Positions 17,260 through 28,430 are shown, counted from the stretch's first letter. The stretch is 58,364 bases of DNA from Akkermansiaceae bacterium (GCA_029242935.1 JAQWSX010000191.1:1-58364), one strand, 5' to 3'. Notes: generated by a model from the letters alone, not told the origin. A program made the numbers and translations.

Positions 17260-17883
17260 ATGGTCACTAGAGGAAAATTTGTCAGGCCAAGGGAGCCCAA
17301 TGAACTGGTCCCGAAAGACTATTTTTCGGAAATAAAAATCAGCGATTATTTTGTGACGGATTGCCCGCTAGAAATCGATCTCGGATGCGGCGATGGAAAG
17401 TTTACCCTAGAGATGGCAGAGTATTATCCCGATCGAAACTTTTTGGCTGTTGAGAGGCTTTTGGGACGTGTTAGAAAAGTCTGCCGCGGAGCTGAGAAGC
17501 GGGGTCTTCAAAATGTCAGAGTCCTTCGCTTGGAAAGCTTGTATACTCTGGAGTGGCTTTTGCCGGAGTCTTGTGTCGACCGTCTTCATTTGCTTTGTCC
17601 GGACCCTTGGCCAAAGGCCAAGCATCATCGTCGTCGGCTCTTTCAAAACCCTTTCCTTGATTCGGTCGTGCGGGTGCTAAAGCCAGGCGGGGAACTTTTG
17701 TTTAAAACGGACCACGACGAATATTTTGAGTGGAGCCAGGAACATCTTGCAGAATACTCCGGGTTAGAAAGTTTGGCTTGGCCTAACGATGCCTTCTTTT
17801 ATCCCAAGACCGATTTTCAAATTCAGTGGGAAGCGGAGGGGAAGCGACTTCAGGGGCTTAGGGCTCGAAAGGCGACCTCCTAG
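17260..17883 (+). CDS. trmB: tRNA (guanine-N7-)-methyltransferase
   Basis: TrmB makes m7G46 in the variable loop of tRNAs. The 207-residue protein has the Rossmann-type SAM motif EIDLGCGDGKFTLEMA (about 38-53), the second motif FLAVERLLGRVRK, and the TrmB signature LLCPDPWPKAKHHRRRL near residue 110. FKTDHDEYFEW is the conserved region later on. It follows the second cyclophilin by one base, although the functions are unrelated. Its 3' end overlaps the convergent DUF502 gene by 26 bases. Confidence 0.95.
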   Translation: MVTRGKFVRPREPNELVPKDYFSEIKISDYFVTDCPLEIDLGCGDGKFTLEMAEYYPDRNFLAVERLLGRVRKVCRGAEKRGLQNVRVLRLESLYTLEWLLPESCVDRLHLLCPDPWPKAKHHRRRLFQNPFLDSVVRVLKPGGELLFKTDHDEYFEWSQEHLAEYSGLESLAWPNDAFFYPKTDFQIQWEAEGKRLQGLRARKATS

Positions 17884-18655
17884 GCTTGTCATTATTGTCC
17901 TCTGAATCGTTGCCGCCTCCGGAGTAAGATGCTGGAGCTACGAGCCCGGCGGAGAGAATCATTTTCCCCGCTTCTTCGAGTGTCATCTCACTTGCAAAGA
18001 CTTTCTCGTCATCCATGAGGACTACAAATCCCGTCATAGGATTGGGCGAGGTCGGGATGAAGATGGAAGTTGTTCCCTTGCCAGTCTGCGGATCAACGAA
18101 ATTTCCGGTGATGAAGCCGATAAGCCGACAGCCGGGGCTGGGGTATTCGACATAGGCGACTCCTTTAAACTTTTGAGGTCCACCCAGATTTCGGACGGAA
18201 TCGACGAATTGCTTGATGGTAGCATAGATAAATCCGAGAAGAGGGATGCGGATAATAAAATCATCGATCCAGCTGCTCGCTTTCTTACCGGGCCGGTTTG
18301 TGACAGCAATTCCCACTACGAAAAGCAGAGCGAGGGTAATGAGGAGCCAGAGAAAGTCGTCACCTGGGAACCCCTCAATCGACCAAGCGCCTTTCTCAGA
18401 TTCGGGCACTCCACGTAGAAGATTGATCCCCTTAAGGATGCCTATGATGATGGCGAGGCCGATTTTGTGAAGGAGACGGAAGACGAGAACTACAATCCAA
18501 CCGGTTGCCAAAATAGGGACGACGGTGGCCATTCCCGCCAAAAAAGGTTTGAGGACTTTTTTTATTTTGGGGTGGCGGGGTTCTCGCGGACGTCCGATCG
18601 GGTCGATGTTTTCTTCGCTCATTACTTGGGTAGACATGATCATGGAGTTTGTCAT
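17858..18655 (-). CDS. DUF502 family membrane protein
   Basis: 265 residues. Two hydrophobic segments are clear: about residues 37-62 (FLAGMATVVPILATGWIVVL) and about 98-118 (FLWLLITLALLFVVGIAVT). The soluble part has the DUF502 hallmarks: IPLLGFIYATIKQFVDSVRN, YVEYPSPGCRLIGFITGN, TTSIFIPTSPNPMTGFVVLM and MTLEEAGKMILSAGLVAP. No biochemical role is established. The C-terminal tail is short and charged. It overlaps trmB tail-to-tail. Several Met codons exist near the start (MTNSMIMSTQVMSEENID), so the exact N-terminus is uncertain. Confidence 0.85.
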   Translation of the reverse strand: MTNSMIMSTQVMSEENIDPIGRPREPRHPKIKKVLKPFLAGMATVVPILATGWIVVLVFRLLHKIGLAIIIGILKGINLLRGVPESEKGAWSIEGFPGDDFLWLLITLALLFVVGIAVTNRPGKKASSWIDDFIIRIPLLGFIYATIKQFVDSVRNLGGPQKFKGVAYVEYPSPGCRLIGFITGNFVDPQTGKGTTSIFIPTSPNPMTGFVVLMDDEKVFASEMTLEEAGKMILSAGLVAPASYSGGGNDSEDNNDKPRRSPFEP

Positions 18656-18725
18656 CTGACAACCATGAGATTTCCTAGATGACGATCTTGTCTAGAAGTG
18701 CTACCTTTTTTTGGTGAGCCGAGGG

Positions 18726-21700
18726 ATGTCAACCACCGTTTTACAGCGAGTGATCGTGTTGGTATTTCCTTTGTTGCTTGTTTGTTTTTTGGGGCTGGAT
18801 AGAGCGCGAAACAATCGCGGATCAACACCTGACGATGTTCCGTTGGAGGTCAAGAAGATTGGAGGTTTGGGATCTCCCGTGGCTTGGGAGAGAGGAAGAG
18901 GGTGGACCCCTAAAATTTCGCCAATGACTTGTTCAATTACCCAGCCCGAGCGTTCTAGGTTGTTTCATCAGGAGCTCAAAAATGTTACTGTGCCGGAAGT
19001 TTCTTTTTATTCGCTGGATCCCGAACTTCTATCTCAACTTTGTGAACCGGAGATGATGCATCTTAAGAGTTATCTGGGGCACCTAAGGTCGGTGACGAGA
19101 AAAGATCAACCTTGGTTATGTTGGGATGTAGATGTTCTGCAGGCCAAGCTTGCAGTTTATCATGAGGTTGAAAAAATCACTGGTTTGCGGGAGGGCGGAT
19201 ATAGGGTCTCTGCCGATCAATTCCAGCCCAAAGGACGATGGGCCAAGACGGCAACAGATGGCTTTACTTTTGGTGTTCAGGGTGATGCTTCGATCATCAC
19301 GTGGAGTATTGTCCCTGACAGTACTTCAACACCGGGTTTGATAAATCAGTCCGCGACTGGATCCAATCTTCGAGCCTGGATGGCTTCCATTTATGGAGGT
19401 TCGGTGGATGGACCTGCCGCAGATCAACCGTGGTTCGAGATTTTTGAAAGTGCTTTCGAAGAAATGGCAGGGACCTGTGGGTTGACCCTAGTGTATGAAG
19501 CAATCGATGATGGGGTTCGTGTTGAGTCTTCGAATCCGGGCGGATTGGGGATTCGTGGTGATATCAGAGTTGCGGCAAGGGGTTTGGATGGAAACAGCGG
19601 TAATCTAGCAATCGCTTTCCCGCCTGATCATGGAGACATGATCTTCGATTCGAGTGACGGGATATTTCAGATTACCTCTGGTAACTCGATTCGTCTTTTC
19701 AATACAATCACCCATGAGTTGGGTCACAGTCTGGGGCTGGCGCATGTGTGTCCCATTAATCGGACTAAGTTGCTGGAACCAAGTTTGACTACCAGTTTTC
19801 GGGGTCCGCAGTTTGATGAGTTCCAGTCGTTGCAGCGTCTTTATGGTGATCGCTTTGAATTACATGGAGACTTCCGCAACAACGACACGGTGGAGGCTGC
19901 GAAGTTAATAGATCTTGTTGAAGGTTCGTGGATCAATTTTTTGAGGTTGAGTATTGATGACGATAGAGATCGAGACTTTTACTGCTTTGAAGGTCTAGTT
20001 GGGCAAAGGTTGAATGTTAAAGTTGTTCCCGGTGAAGGAACTTATCTAGAGGGGGGGGAGAGTGAGAATGGCTGCTCGCAAGGAATCAGATTTGACTCTG
20101 CGAGGGTTCATAATTTGTCGGTTCAAATCCTTGCCGAAGACGGAGAAACAATCATTTTTGAGGCTGCATCAGGAGGTCTTGGTGAGCCCGAAATAATTGA
20201 ACAATTTGCTTTGCCTGCGACTGGTTGTTTTTATCTGAGGATCGCCGGCGACCAGGCAAATGCAGCCCAGATCTATGAGTTAGGGGTAGAGCTGATGGCG
20301 AGGGTGCCGGCGCCGAGGTTAGAGTTATTTGATCATAGAATTCTTGAAGAATCGGGATTGATTAAAAATGATCGTTTGGATCCTGGTGAGACGATTCGCT
20401 TGGCGGTTGAGATTGAGAATCAAGGAGAGCTAGATACTGGGCTTCTTACAACCAGTCTTTTGGTATCGGATAATGCTGTGCTCTTTACTAGATCAGCACC
20501 CTTACGGCTGGATGCTGGTGGAACGGGTATCATTGATGTTGTGGTAGGAACGACTGGAAGATGCGGAGAGTTCTTGATGATTGACCTTAAGATTGAGGAT
20601 GAGTCAGGGGAGCTGTTGAAGGAAACTCTTGAATTCGAAGTTGGAGTGTTGACTCAACCAGTCGCCTTCAATGTTGATTTTGAAAAATTGAATGATTTAC
20701 CTGTTAATTGGAATTCTGATACATCTGGATCGGGTGAAGAATGGACTGTGGTTTCTTCTCGTTGGGATTCTCCGGTGCAGTCAGCCTTTGCTCCGGGGCG
20801 TGATTCGTCTGGTGAGGCATCTCTTTTGTCTCCGGTCTTTGAGTTGGTATCCAGTGGGGGTAGCCTGGTCTTTAGCCATCTCTATCGTCTTGAACCGGGC
20901 TTTGATGGGGCCGTGCTTGAGGTTTCAAGGAATGGAGGGGAGTGGACTGATCTGATGATTGATCCAAGTGTCATTGCGACGGGAGGATACAACCGTGGCA
21001 TTCGTGAAGGGTTTGGTTCTGCAATTATGGGGCAGCAAGCTTGGTCAGGCATCCTCGAAGTTTTCACATCGGTTTCGGTTAAGCTTCCGGTGGCATGGGC
21101 AGGCGAGATGGTTCAATTCCGATGGCGAGTGGTTCATGACGCTTCCTCGGCGCGCGGTGGATGGTGGATCGATAATGTAAGAATGGAAATGTTGGCTGAA
21201 GATTGCGAACCCCACCGTCCCGAGGTTACGCTGGCTCTCAAAAGTGGAGTTCTCGATGAGAATTATCCAAATTCTGCTGCGATTGTAGCACTGGAAACAA
21301 ATCTGCCACTTGTCTCATCGTTGAGTATTCCGCTCGAGGTTTTAGGAAGTGCGACTTTTTTGGAAGATTATGCGATCAATCTCCAAGCCGTTCTCCCTGC
21401 GGCAGAGGTTACGCTGGAAATTCCGGTTAGAGTGATTTCTGATCTGATAAGCGAAGGTGACGAGACGGTTTTCATTAAGATACCATCGGGAGATCCGGCC
21501 TTTGTTGCAGGGAGTAATTCCTCGGTGACATTGATGATTTCTGAGCTTTTGAATGTCGATACTTGGAGTGCGTTATTTTTGGGAGGCGAGGCTAATCTTT
21601 TGGCTGATTCGGATGGTGATGGTTTTGACGAACTGTCAGAATATGTGCTCGGAACGAATCCAAGATTGGCCAGCGATAGAGCAATGTTTAGGTTGGTTGC

Positions 21701-21887
21701 CAGAGATGGGAAGTATCTCTGGCCAATTGGGATGCTTCCGAATCGGCCAGATGCGACTATGGGAATTGAGAGCTCAAGCGATTTGAAAAATTGGGAAGTG
21801 GTTGAAGTGGACAGAGTTCCTGAAGGGCTCGAGATTGCCCCAAGGACCCCAAAGTCCTATTTCAGGCTTAAATTCTCGCTCGACTGA
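18726..21887 (+). CDS. Large secreted metzincin-like protein with Calx-beta-like region
   Basis: About 1053 residues, with signal peptide (VIVLVFPLLLVCFLGLD). The zinc-peptidase motif HELGHSLGLAH fits HExxHxxGxxH, at about residue 334. The usual Met-turn is not visible: downstream reads INRTKLLEPSLTTSF where matrixins have a VMYP-like turn. Later regions read as a pre-peptidase C-terminal-like domain (LRLSIDDDRDRDFYCFEGLV), a CARDB-like segment, a jelly-roll-like segment ending WWIDNVRMEM, and a Calx-beta-like segment with LISEGDETVFIKI. The end has DSDGDGFDELSEYVLGTNPR and a final strand SSSDLKNWEVVEVD, a C-terminal arrangement common in Verrucomicrobia secreted proteins. The frame is open to a TTG at 18711; I chose ATG 18726. 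Whether it is a working protease is open. Confidence 0.75.
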   Translation: MSTTVLQRVIVLVFPLLLVCFLGLDRARNNRGSTPDDVPLEVKKIGGLGSPVAWERGRGWTPKISPMTCSITQPERSRLFHQELKNVTVPEVSFYSLDPELLSQLCEPEMMHLKSYLGHLRSVTRKDQPWLCWDVDVLQAKLAVYHEVEKITGLREGGYRVSADQFQPKGRWAKTATDGFTFGVQGDASIITWSIVPDSTSTPGLINQSATGSNLRAWMASIYGGSVDGPAADQPWFEIFESAFEEMAGTCGLTLVYEAIDDGVRVESSNPGGLGIRGDIRVAARGLDGNSGNLAIAFPPDHGDMIFDSSDGIFQITSGNSIRLFNTITHELGHSLGLAHVCPINRTKLLEPSLTTSFRGPQFDEFQSLQRLYGDRFELHGDFRNNDTVEAAKLIDLVEGSWINFLRLSIDDDRDRDFYCFEGLVGQRLNVKVVPGEGTYLEGGESENGCSQGIRFDSARVHNLSVQILAEDGETIIFEAASGGLGEPEIIEQFALPATGCFYLRIAGDQANAAQIYELGVELMARVPAPRLELFDHRILEESGLIKNDRLDPGETIRLAVEIENQGELDTGLLTTSLLVSDNAVLFTRSAPLRLDAGGTGIIDVVVGTTGRCGEFLMIDLKIEDESGELLKETLEFEVGVLTQPVAFNVDFEKLNDLPVNWNSDTSGSGEEWTVVSSRWDSPVQSAFAPGRDSSGEASLLSPVFELVSSGGSLVFSHLYRLEPGFDGAVLEVSRNGGEWTDLMIDPSVIATGGYNRGIREGFGSAIMGQQAWSGILEVFTSVSVKLPVAWAGEMVQFRWRVVHDASSARGGWWIDNVRMEMLAEDCEPHRPEVTLALKSGVLDENYPNSAAIVALETNLPLVSSLSIPLEVLGSATFLEDYAINLQAVLPAAEVTLEIPVRVISDLISEGDETVFIKIPSGDPAFVAGSNSSVTLMISELLNVDTWSALFLGGEANLLADSDGDGFDELSEYVLGTNPRLASDRAMFRLVARDGKYLWPIGMLPNRPDATMGIESSSDLKNWEVVEVDRVPEGLEIAPRTPKSYFRLKFSLD

Positions 21888-21936
21888 CCGAGTTCCGACT
21901 TCCTTTCTGCTCGGGATTTGGCAAGACATTCCCGAC

Positions 21937-22230
21937 ATGAATGCTGTTGATCTTGCAAGCTCTGCGCAATCCGACTCCGAACCACCTGCTGGAATCTCTC
22001 TTGGCCAACAAGCTCTATGGTTGGCCAAGGCTGGGCGCTGGGATGATTCACATGATCTTTGTCAGGATGTTGCAGATCCTGATGGGGCCTGGATTCATGC
22101 CTACTTGCATCGCGAGGAAGGTGATCTTGGGAATGCGTCTTATTGGTATCACCGTGCTGGCAAGAAGATGCCGGCGTCGGGAGTGGCTCTTGATGAAGAA
22201 TGGTGTCAAATCACCGCAGCAATTTCCTAG
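21937..22230 (+). CDS. Small conserved hypothetical protein
   Basis: 97 residues from ATG 21937. The frame is open further upstream (to 21802), but that part lies over the end of the preceding gene and reads unlike protein. The core ALWLAKAGRWDDSHDLCQD, DGAWIHAYLHREEGDLGNAS and YWYHRAGKKMP matches a small helical family I have seen in many bacteria, described only as hypothetical. The repeated helix pattern (GRWDDSH, GDLGNASYWY) is reminiscent of a tetratricopeptide-type repeat. It is 12 bases before rsmB and probably shares its transcript. Confidence 0.75.
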   Translation: MNAVDLASSAQSDSEPPAGISLGQQALWLAKAGRWDDSHDLCQDVADPDGAWIHAYLHREEGDLGNASYWYHRAGKKMPASGVALDEEWCQITAAIS

Positions 22231-22242
22231 TGTAGGTGCCTT

Positions 22243-23448
22243 ATGCCAAAGTCTGATAAGAATGTTCGCCGCGCTGCGGTTTCTGCCCTGAGAGCTTGGG
22301 CGAAGGGGCACGCCTATGCGGACTCCCTTGTGGAACGTCACTCCGAGCGTAACCATTTGTCGTCATCGGATCGCGCCTTTCTTAAAACGATTCTACTGGG
22401 CGTTTTGCGAAATCGAAGTCTGCTTGATCACTGGATAGGGATGTTTCGAAAAGGGAAGCTAGATCCTGAAACTAGGGATGTTTTACGGGTGGGATTTTTT
22501 CAGTTGCTCATTTTACGCACTCCGGACCATGCCGCGATTTATGAAACCGTGGCCTGTGCTCGTAAGCCGGTGCAGGGATTGATCAATGCTGTTTTGCGGA
22601 AGGCCGCGCACTGTCGAATGAGGCTTTTACGCGAGCTTCCCGACGTTGAACTTCCGATTCAGTTTTCGCATCCCCACTGGTTGTGGAAACGTTGGAAGAA
22701 GCTCTTTGGTCAGAAGGATGCGGTGGCGTTGATGGATTGGAATAATCTGCCCGCCGAGCCTTATTACCGACCCAATCTTTTGAATCCACCTCCTTTAGGG
22801 AGTCCGGAGCCGGAGAGCGCCAAGGAGGCGGTAGAAAATGGCCACTATTATGTGACGGATCCCTCGACTGCACATGCGCCGGAATCTCTGGCGCCCAAGC
22901 CAGGTGAAATAGTGCTGGACGCCTGTGCTGCACCAGGCGGTAAGGCGATTTACTTGGCGGGGCTGATGAAGAATGAAGGGCGATTGATCTGCATGGATTC
23001 TAATGAGAAACGACTGCCGCGCCTTAACGAAAACCTTGAACGATGTGGTGTGAAAATCGCTGAAGTGTCTTGCCATGATTGGACCAAAGCTCCACCGGAA
23101 GAATTTCTCGAAGCTTGCGATGCCATCTTGCTTGATGTGCCGTGCTCAAATACCGGAGTGCTGCGTCGTCGCGTGGATGCACGATGGCGGCTTCAGAAAA
23201 TTGATTTGGAGAATTTGCTCGTGATTCAGAACCAGGTTTTGGAGCAAGCAATTAAGTGCCTAAAACCGGGTGGACGGCTTGTCTATTCAACTTGTTCAAT
23301 CGATCCGGAAGAGAATATCGATTTAGTGACTCGCTTTGTGAAGAGTCACCCTGACCTCTCGCTTGAGAAGAGTGATCAGTTCTTGCCTTTTAAAGATCAA
23401 TCCGATGGTGCCTTTGTAGCCCTTCTCCGGCGGAATTCCTCCTCTTGA
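22243..23448 (+). CDS. rsmB: RsmB-type 16S rRNA m5C methyltransferase
   Basis: RsmB methylates C967 of 16S rRNA in E. coli. The 401-residue protein has the N-terminal NusB-like RNA-binding domain (VRRAAVSALRAWAKGHAYA, DRAFLKTILLGVLRNRSLLD). The methyltransferase domain has LDACAAPGGKAIYLAGLM (SAM binding), DAILLDVPCSNTGVLRRRVD (cysteine that releases the product) and GGRLVYSTCSIDPEEN (catalytic cysteine). It is slightly shorter than the E. coli protein (429). Related RsmF/NOP2-type enzymes exist, but the NusB-like domain favours RsmB. Confidence 0.88.
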   Translation: MPKSDKNVRRAAVSALRAWAKGHAYADSLVERHSERNHLSSSDRAFLKTILLGVLRNRSLLDHWIGMFRKGKLDPETRDVLRVGFFQLLILRTPDHAAIYETVACARKPVQGLINAVLRKAAHCRMRLLRELPDVELPIQFSHPHWLWKRWKKLFGQKDAVALMDWNNLPAEPYYRPNLLNPPPLGSPEPESAKEAVENGHYYVTDPSTAHAPESLAPKPGEIVLDACAAPGGKAIYLAGLMKNEGRLICMDSNEKRLPRLNENLERCGVKIAEVSCHDWTKAPPEEFLEACDAILLDVPCSNTGVLRRRVDARWRLQKIDLENLLVIQNQVLEQAIKCLKPGGRLVYSTCSIDPEENIDLVTRFVKSHPDLSLEKSDQFLPFKDQSDGAFVALLRRNSSS

Positions 23449-23492
23449 CCCCTGTGGTGTTTTGGGATTAGTTTGACGAACTAAAATACTTT

Positions 23493-24089
23493 ATGAAGGC
23501 ATTACTTTTGTTAGTCCCGATTGGGATTCTCGTTCAATCCTGCGTTCTTCCGGTTTCAGAAGAGGCTGGAGGTGGCTATCTCACTGGTTTCCGTTCCGCG
23601 ACGCCGACTAGCGAACTCCAACCGATGGCTCATGAACGGGGCTATTGGGATGGCGACGCTGTTGAAGATCCTGCCTTAATCCGCATCAATCGGGACGAAC
23701 AAAAGGCTTATTTTTACAAGGGCAGCCAGGTGGTGGGGATGTCCCCGATTTCGACGGGAACTTCAACGCGTGCCACTTCGGCCGGAACCTTCAAAGTGAC
23801 TGAGAAGGACATTGATCATGAGTCATCCCTCTATGGGGTTATTCGAGATCTAGCGACCGGAGAGATTGTAAATGATGATGCCGATACGAGGAAGCACCGG
23901 CCGAGTCCGGGGCAGGTTTTTGAACCTGCTCCCATGCCGTATTTTATGCGATTCAATGGCGGTGTCGGAATGCACGTGGGACACCTTCCAGGTTATGCTG
24001 CCTCTCACGGATGCGTGAGAATGCCCAAAGAAATGGCAGTTCGGTTTTATCAAGCGGCAAGTGTCGGAACCCCGGTGATTGTGGAATAG
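23493..24089 (+). CDS. L,D-transpeptidase, probable lipoprotein
   Basis: 198 residues. The N-terminus (LLLLVPIGILVQSC) is a lipoprotein-type signal with an imperfect lipobox ending in Cys17. The catalytic YkuD domain is recognised by GVGMHVGHLPGYAASHGCVR, where the SHGC cysteine is the nucleophile and the upstream His the base. These enzymes form 3-3 cross-links in peptidoglycan or attach proteins to it. The N-terminal half (RDEQKAYFYKGSQVVGMSPI) is the standard beta-sheet of the fold. A tiny ORF and trmD follow closely, which suggests co-transcription. Confidence 0.88.
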   Translation: MKALLLLVPIGILVQSCVLPVSEEAGGGYLTGFRSATPTSELQPMAHERGYWDGDAVEDPALIRINRDEQKAYFYKGSQVVGMSPISTGTSTRATSAGTFKVTEKDIDHESSLYGVIRDLATGEIVNDDADTRKHRPSPGQVFEPAPMPYFMRFNGGVGMHVGHLPGYAASHGCVRMPKEMAVRFYQAASVGTPVIVE

Positions 24090-24094
24090 AAAAT

Positions 24095-24244
24095 ATGAAT
24101 ACTTCGCTCGAATCTGTTCCTATGGCAGGACCTTTGTTGTCTTGTGTCCGTGGAAAGGCGAGTCTGCCTGAAAGACTTCCTCCGTCTGGACTGATTGAAG
24201 CTCTTGAAAAAGTGGGTGTCGGACTCAATGTTTACCTTCAGTAG
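24095..24244 (+). CDS. 49-residue small ORF between the L,D-transpeptidase gene and trmD
   Basis: ATG at 24095 lies five bases after the transpeptidase stop, and the TAG ends two bases before the trmD start. It therefore fits the gap between two tightly spaced genes exactly. It reads MNTSLESVPMAGPLLSC and ends GLIEALEKVGVGLNVYLQ. The segment PPSGLIEALEKVGVGLNVYL would form a short amphipathic helix. I do not recognise it. Its main support is position; coding potential cannot be judged in so short a stretch, and it could also be a translational-coupling leader for trmD. Confidence 0.5.
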   Translation: MNTSLESVPMAGPLLSCVRGKASLPERLPPSGLIEALEKVGVGLNVYLQ

Positions 24245-24246
24245 TT

Positions 24247-24921
24247 GTGCGAATCGATATTCTAACGCTTTTTCCCAAGATCGCGATGGCTCCTCTTGGA
24301 GAGAGTATGATGAAACGTGCGCAGGAAGCAGATCTAGTGGATGTTTGCGCTCATGATCTTCGTAAATGGGCGATAGGAAAGCATCGGAAAACCGATGATT
24401 ATCTTTGTGGGGGTGGTCAGGGAATGTTGCTTAAACCGGAGCCGATTTTCGCTGCTATCGAGGAGCTGAGACAGGAGACATCCAAGGTCATCCTGCTCAC
24501 ACCGCAAGGAAGTGTGTTTAAACAAGCCAAGGCCCGGGAGCTCTCAAGCGAAGAGCATTTGATCTTTGTATGTGGCCACTACGAGGGAGTTGATCATCGC
24601 GTGATCGAGGAACTGGTAGATTTGGAGCTTTCGATTGGTGACTACGTCTTAACCAATGGTGCGATCGCGGCAGCAGTTGTGACGGATGCCATTGTCCGGC
24701 TCCTTCCTGGTGCACTTGGTGATGCCCGGTCGGCAGTGGATGAATCTTTCTTTGATCCCAACCTTTTGGAGGCGCCGGCTTATACCAAGCCAATAGAATT
24801 TCGAGATCTCAAGGTTCCAGAAATACTGCTCTCTGGGCATCACTCCAAAATCGAGGAATGGAAATCTGAGATGGCCATTAAACGAACTAAGGAAAATCGG
24901 CCAGATCTTCTCGAAGAGTAG
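24247..24921 (+). CDS. trmD: tRNA (guanine-N1-)-methyltransferase
   Basis: TrmD makes m1G37 next to the anticodon and so prevents +1 frameshifting. The 224-residue protein starts MRIDILTLFPKIAMAPLGES (GTG start at 24247) and has the deep-knot features LICVCGHYEGVDHRVIEELV-like (FVCGHYEGVDHRVIEE) and SIGDYVLTNGAIAAAVVTDA. The usual text here is GDYVLTGGE; the NGAIAA version is a lineage variant I associate with Verrucomicrobia. It ends HHSKIEEWKSEMAIKRTKEN. In many bacteria rimM, rpsP and rplS adjoin trmD; none is here. Confidence 0.93.
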   Translation: MRIDILTLFPKIAMAPLGESMMKRAQEADLVDVCAHDLRKWAIGKHRKTDDYLCGGGQGMLLKPEPIFAAIEELRQETSKVILLTPQGSVFKQAKARELSSEEHLIFVCGHYEGVDHRVIEELVDLELSIGDYVLTNGAIAAAVVTDAIVRLLPGALGDARSAVDESFFDPNLLEAPAYTKPIEFRDLKVPEILLSGHHSKIEEWKSEMAIKRTKENRPDLLEE

Positions 24922-24952
24922 TTCGGCCGGTTGTCGAATTCATTGTTCTGAT

Positions 24953-25102
24953 TTAGCGGAGAACTGCTTGAACTTGTTGTGCCCGAACCTTGAAAAAGAG
25001 TTTGCCTTGTGGTGTGATTACTTTGCGGGCGATCTTTTTAAATCGGTAGTTTTCAATCAATTCTTGACCATAGATACCAATGTCACTTTGAGTGATATCC
25101 TA
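24953..25102 (-). pseudogene. Remnant of a small gene downstream of ligA (in-frame TAG)
   Basis: On the minus strand a frame ending in TAA (24953-24955) reads like a real protein: IGIYGQELIENYRFKKIARK and then PQGKLFFKVRAQQVQAVLR. Immediately upstream is an in-frame TAG (25100-25102). The frame continues beyond it as TTVISIFN, which also looks coding, but there is no ATG, GTG or TTG before it reaches the ligA end in another frame. The best reading is a gene of about 60 codons with a nonsense mutation and a lost start. The plus strand in the same codon register is cysteine-rich and unconvincing. Sequencing error or an unusual start codon are alternatives. Confidence 0.4.
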
Positions 25103-25182
25103 GTTGAATATGGAAATGACGGTTGTCTTCCGTAATGCAAGTAAGTACGAGACGAAAGTTGGGAATAGGAGAATGGTAAGAT

Positions 25183-27330
<2,148 letters not shown>

Positions 27331-27603
27331 CTACTAGTAGCGCGTTGCCTTGGAGTCGGGGAGTAAAAAAAGACACTTCCGATCGCCTAGGGTCGATGGA
27401 CATCTGATTAATCGGGCTTCAACAACTGGGAAAACTCAGGCGGTTTGATTTCGGCCTAATTGCACCAGAACTCGGTGGTATAAGGGACGAGATACAAATC
27501 TTCATGAGATTATGAGCTATCGCGACTTACTCACTAATTTGAATTGCTCGCTGAATGCTGTGGGGGACATTTCTTAGGCTGTTTTCATAGCTGAGCCCCG
27601 TAG

Positions 27604-28341
27604 CTAATTCTTTCTGGTGGAATATGCTGCTTCCTTGATGAGTTCGGCTTCGGCTGCAATCAGGTTTCCGTTGAATTCCAACTTGCGGGGGTCTTCGTCG
27701 AACAGGGTGGTGTAGAAAACGCAGGCAGCGAGATAAGCACCTTTTGGGGAGGGGTGGCTACCGTCGCTACGATAGAGCTCTTTCCCAAGTTTTGGATTCT
27801 TCTCTCTTACAATTTTCCAAGTCGAGCCGACTGGGGCGATATCTGCCGCGCATTGTTTAGCGGTGGAGCGATAGCTTTTGCTGAGCGCTTTTTGCATCGA
27901 ATCATAGGTTGGAAATAGTTTTTTGTTCTTACTATCACCGTCTCGTCTGCCCCAAGTCTCATAAAAGACGATTTTGGACCCGGATTGATCGATGATTTTA
28001 TCAAAGGCGACTGCAGTTTTTTGAAATCGCTCTGGAAAGAGTGCGGGAAACTGACTTTGATCCTGTAGAACAATATAGTCGAAGTTACCGTTTTTGATTT
28101 TATCGACCGTTCCCTTGTTCTTGAGGTGAAACTCGAGAGTTTTTCCGCCGGGATTGATAAACGAGGTTTGTGTTTGGGAGTGAGGCGATTGCTTTATCAA
28201 CTCGGTCACCATTTCACGAATACCACCCGTGTAGCTGTTGCCAATAAATAGGATTTTTTCTGGCGGTTCGGCTGAAGAAGCGGATCCAAAAAAAAGAGAA
28301 ACGAGGGTTAGAAAGAGATAACTTCGCGAGTGCACTCTCAA
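27604..28341 (-). CDS. Secreted SGNH-type hydrolase
   Basis: 245 residues with signal peptide (SYLFLTLVSLFFGSASSAE). The fold is shown by ILFIGNSYTGGIREMVTE, where the Ser of GNS is the expected nucleophile, by FDYIVLQDQSQFPAL, and by the C-terminal catalytic pair in RSDGSHPSPKGAYLAACVFY (Asp and His). This architecture is that of esterases that remove acetyl or other acyl groups from polysaccharides. The substrate cannot be inferred. It is transcribed away from the cytochrome gene at 28483. Confidence 0.75.
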   Translation of the reverse strand: MRVHSRSYLFLTLVSLFFGSASSAEPPEKILFIGNSYTGGIREMVTELIKQSPHSQTQTSFINPGGKTLEFHLKNKGTVDKIKNGNFDYIVLQDQSQFPALFPERFQKTAVAFDKIIDQSGSKIVFYETWGRRDGDSKNKKLFPTYDSMQKALSKSYRSTAKQCAADIAPVGSTWKIVREKNPKLGKELYRSDGSHPSPKGAYLAACVFYTTLFDEDPRKLEFNGNLIAAEAELIKEAAYSTRKN

Positions 28342-28430
28342 TTCCTAACGTTCCTCTTGAGATAGCTCAATCAAGATGGGTGATTAGAGCGATGATTTTA
28401 ACGTTTTATGGGTGGTTGAGAAACTGAAGG

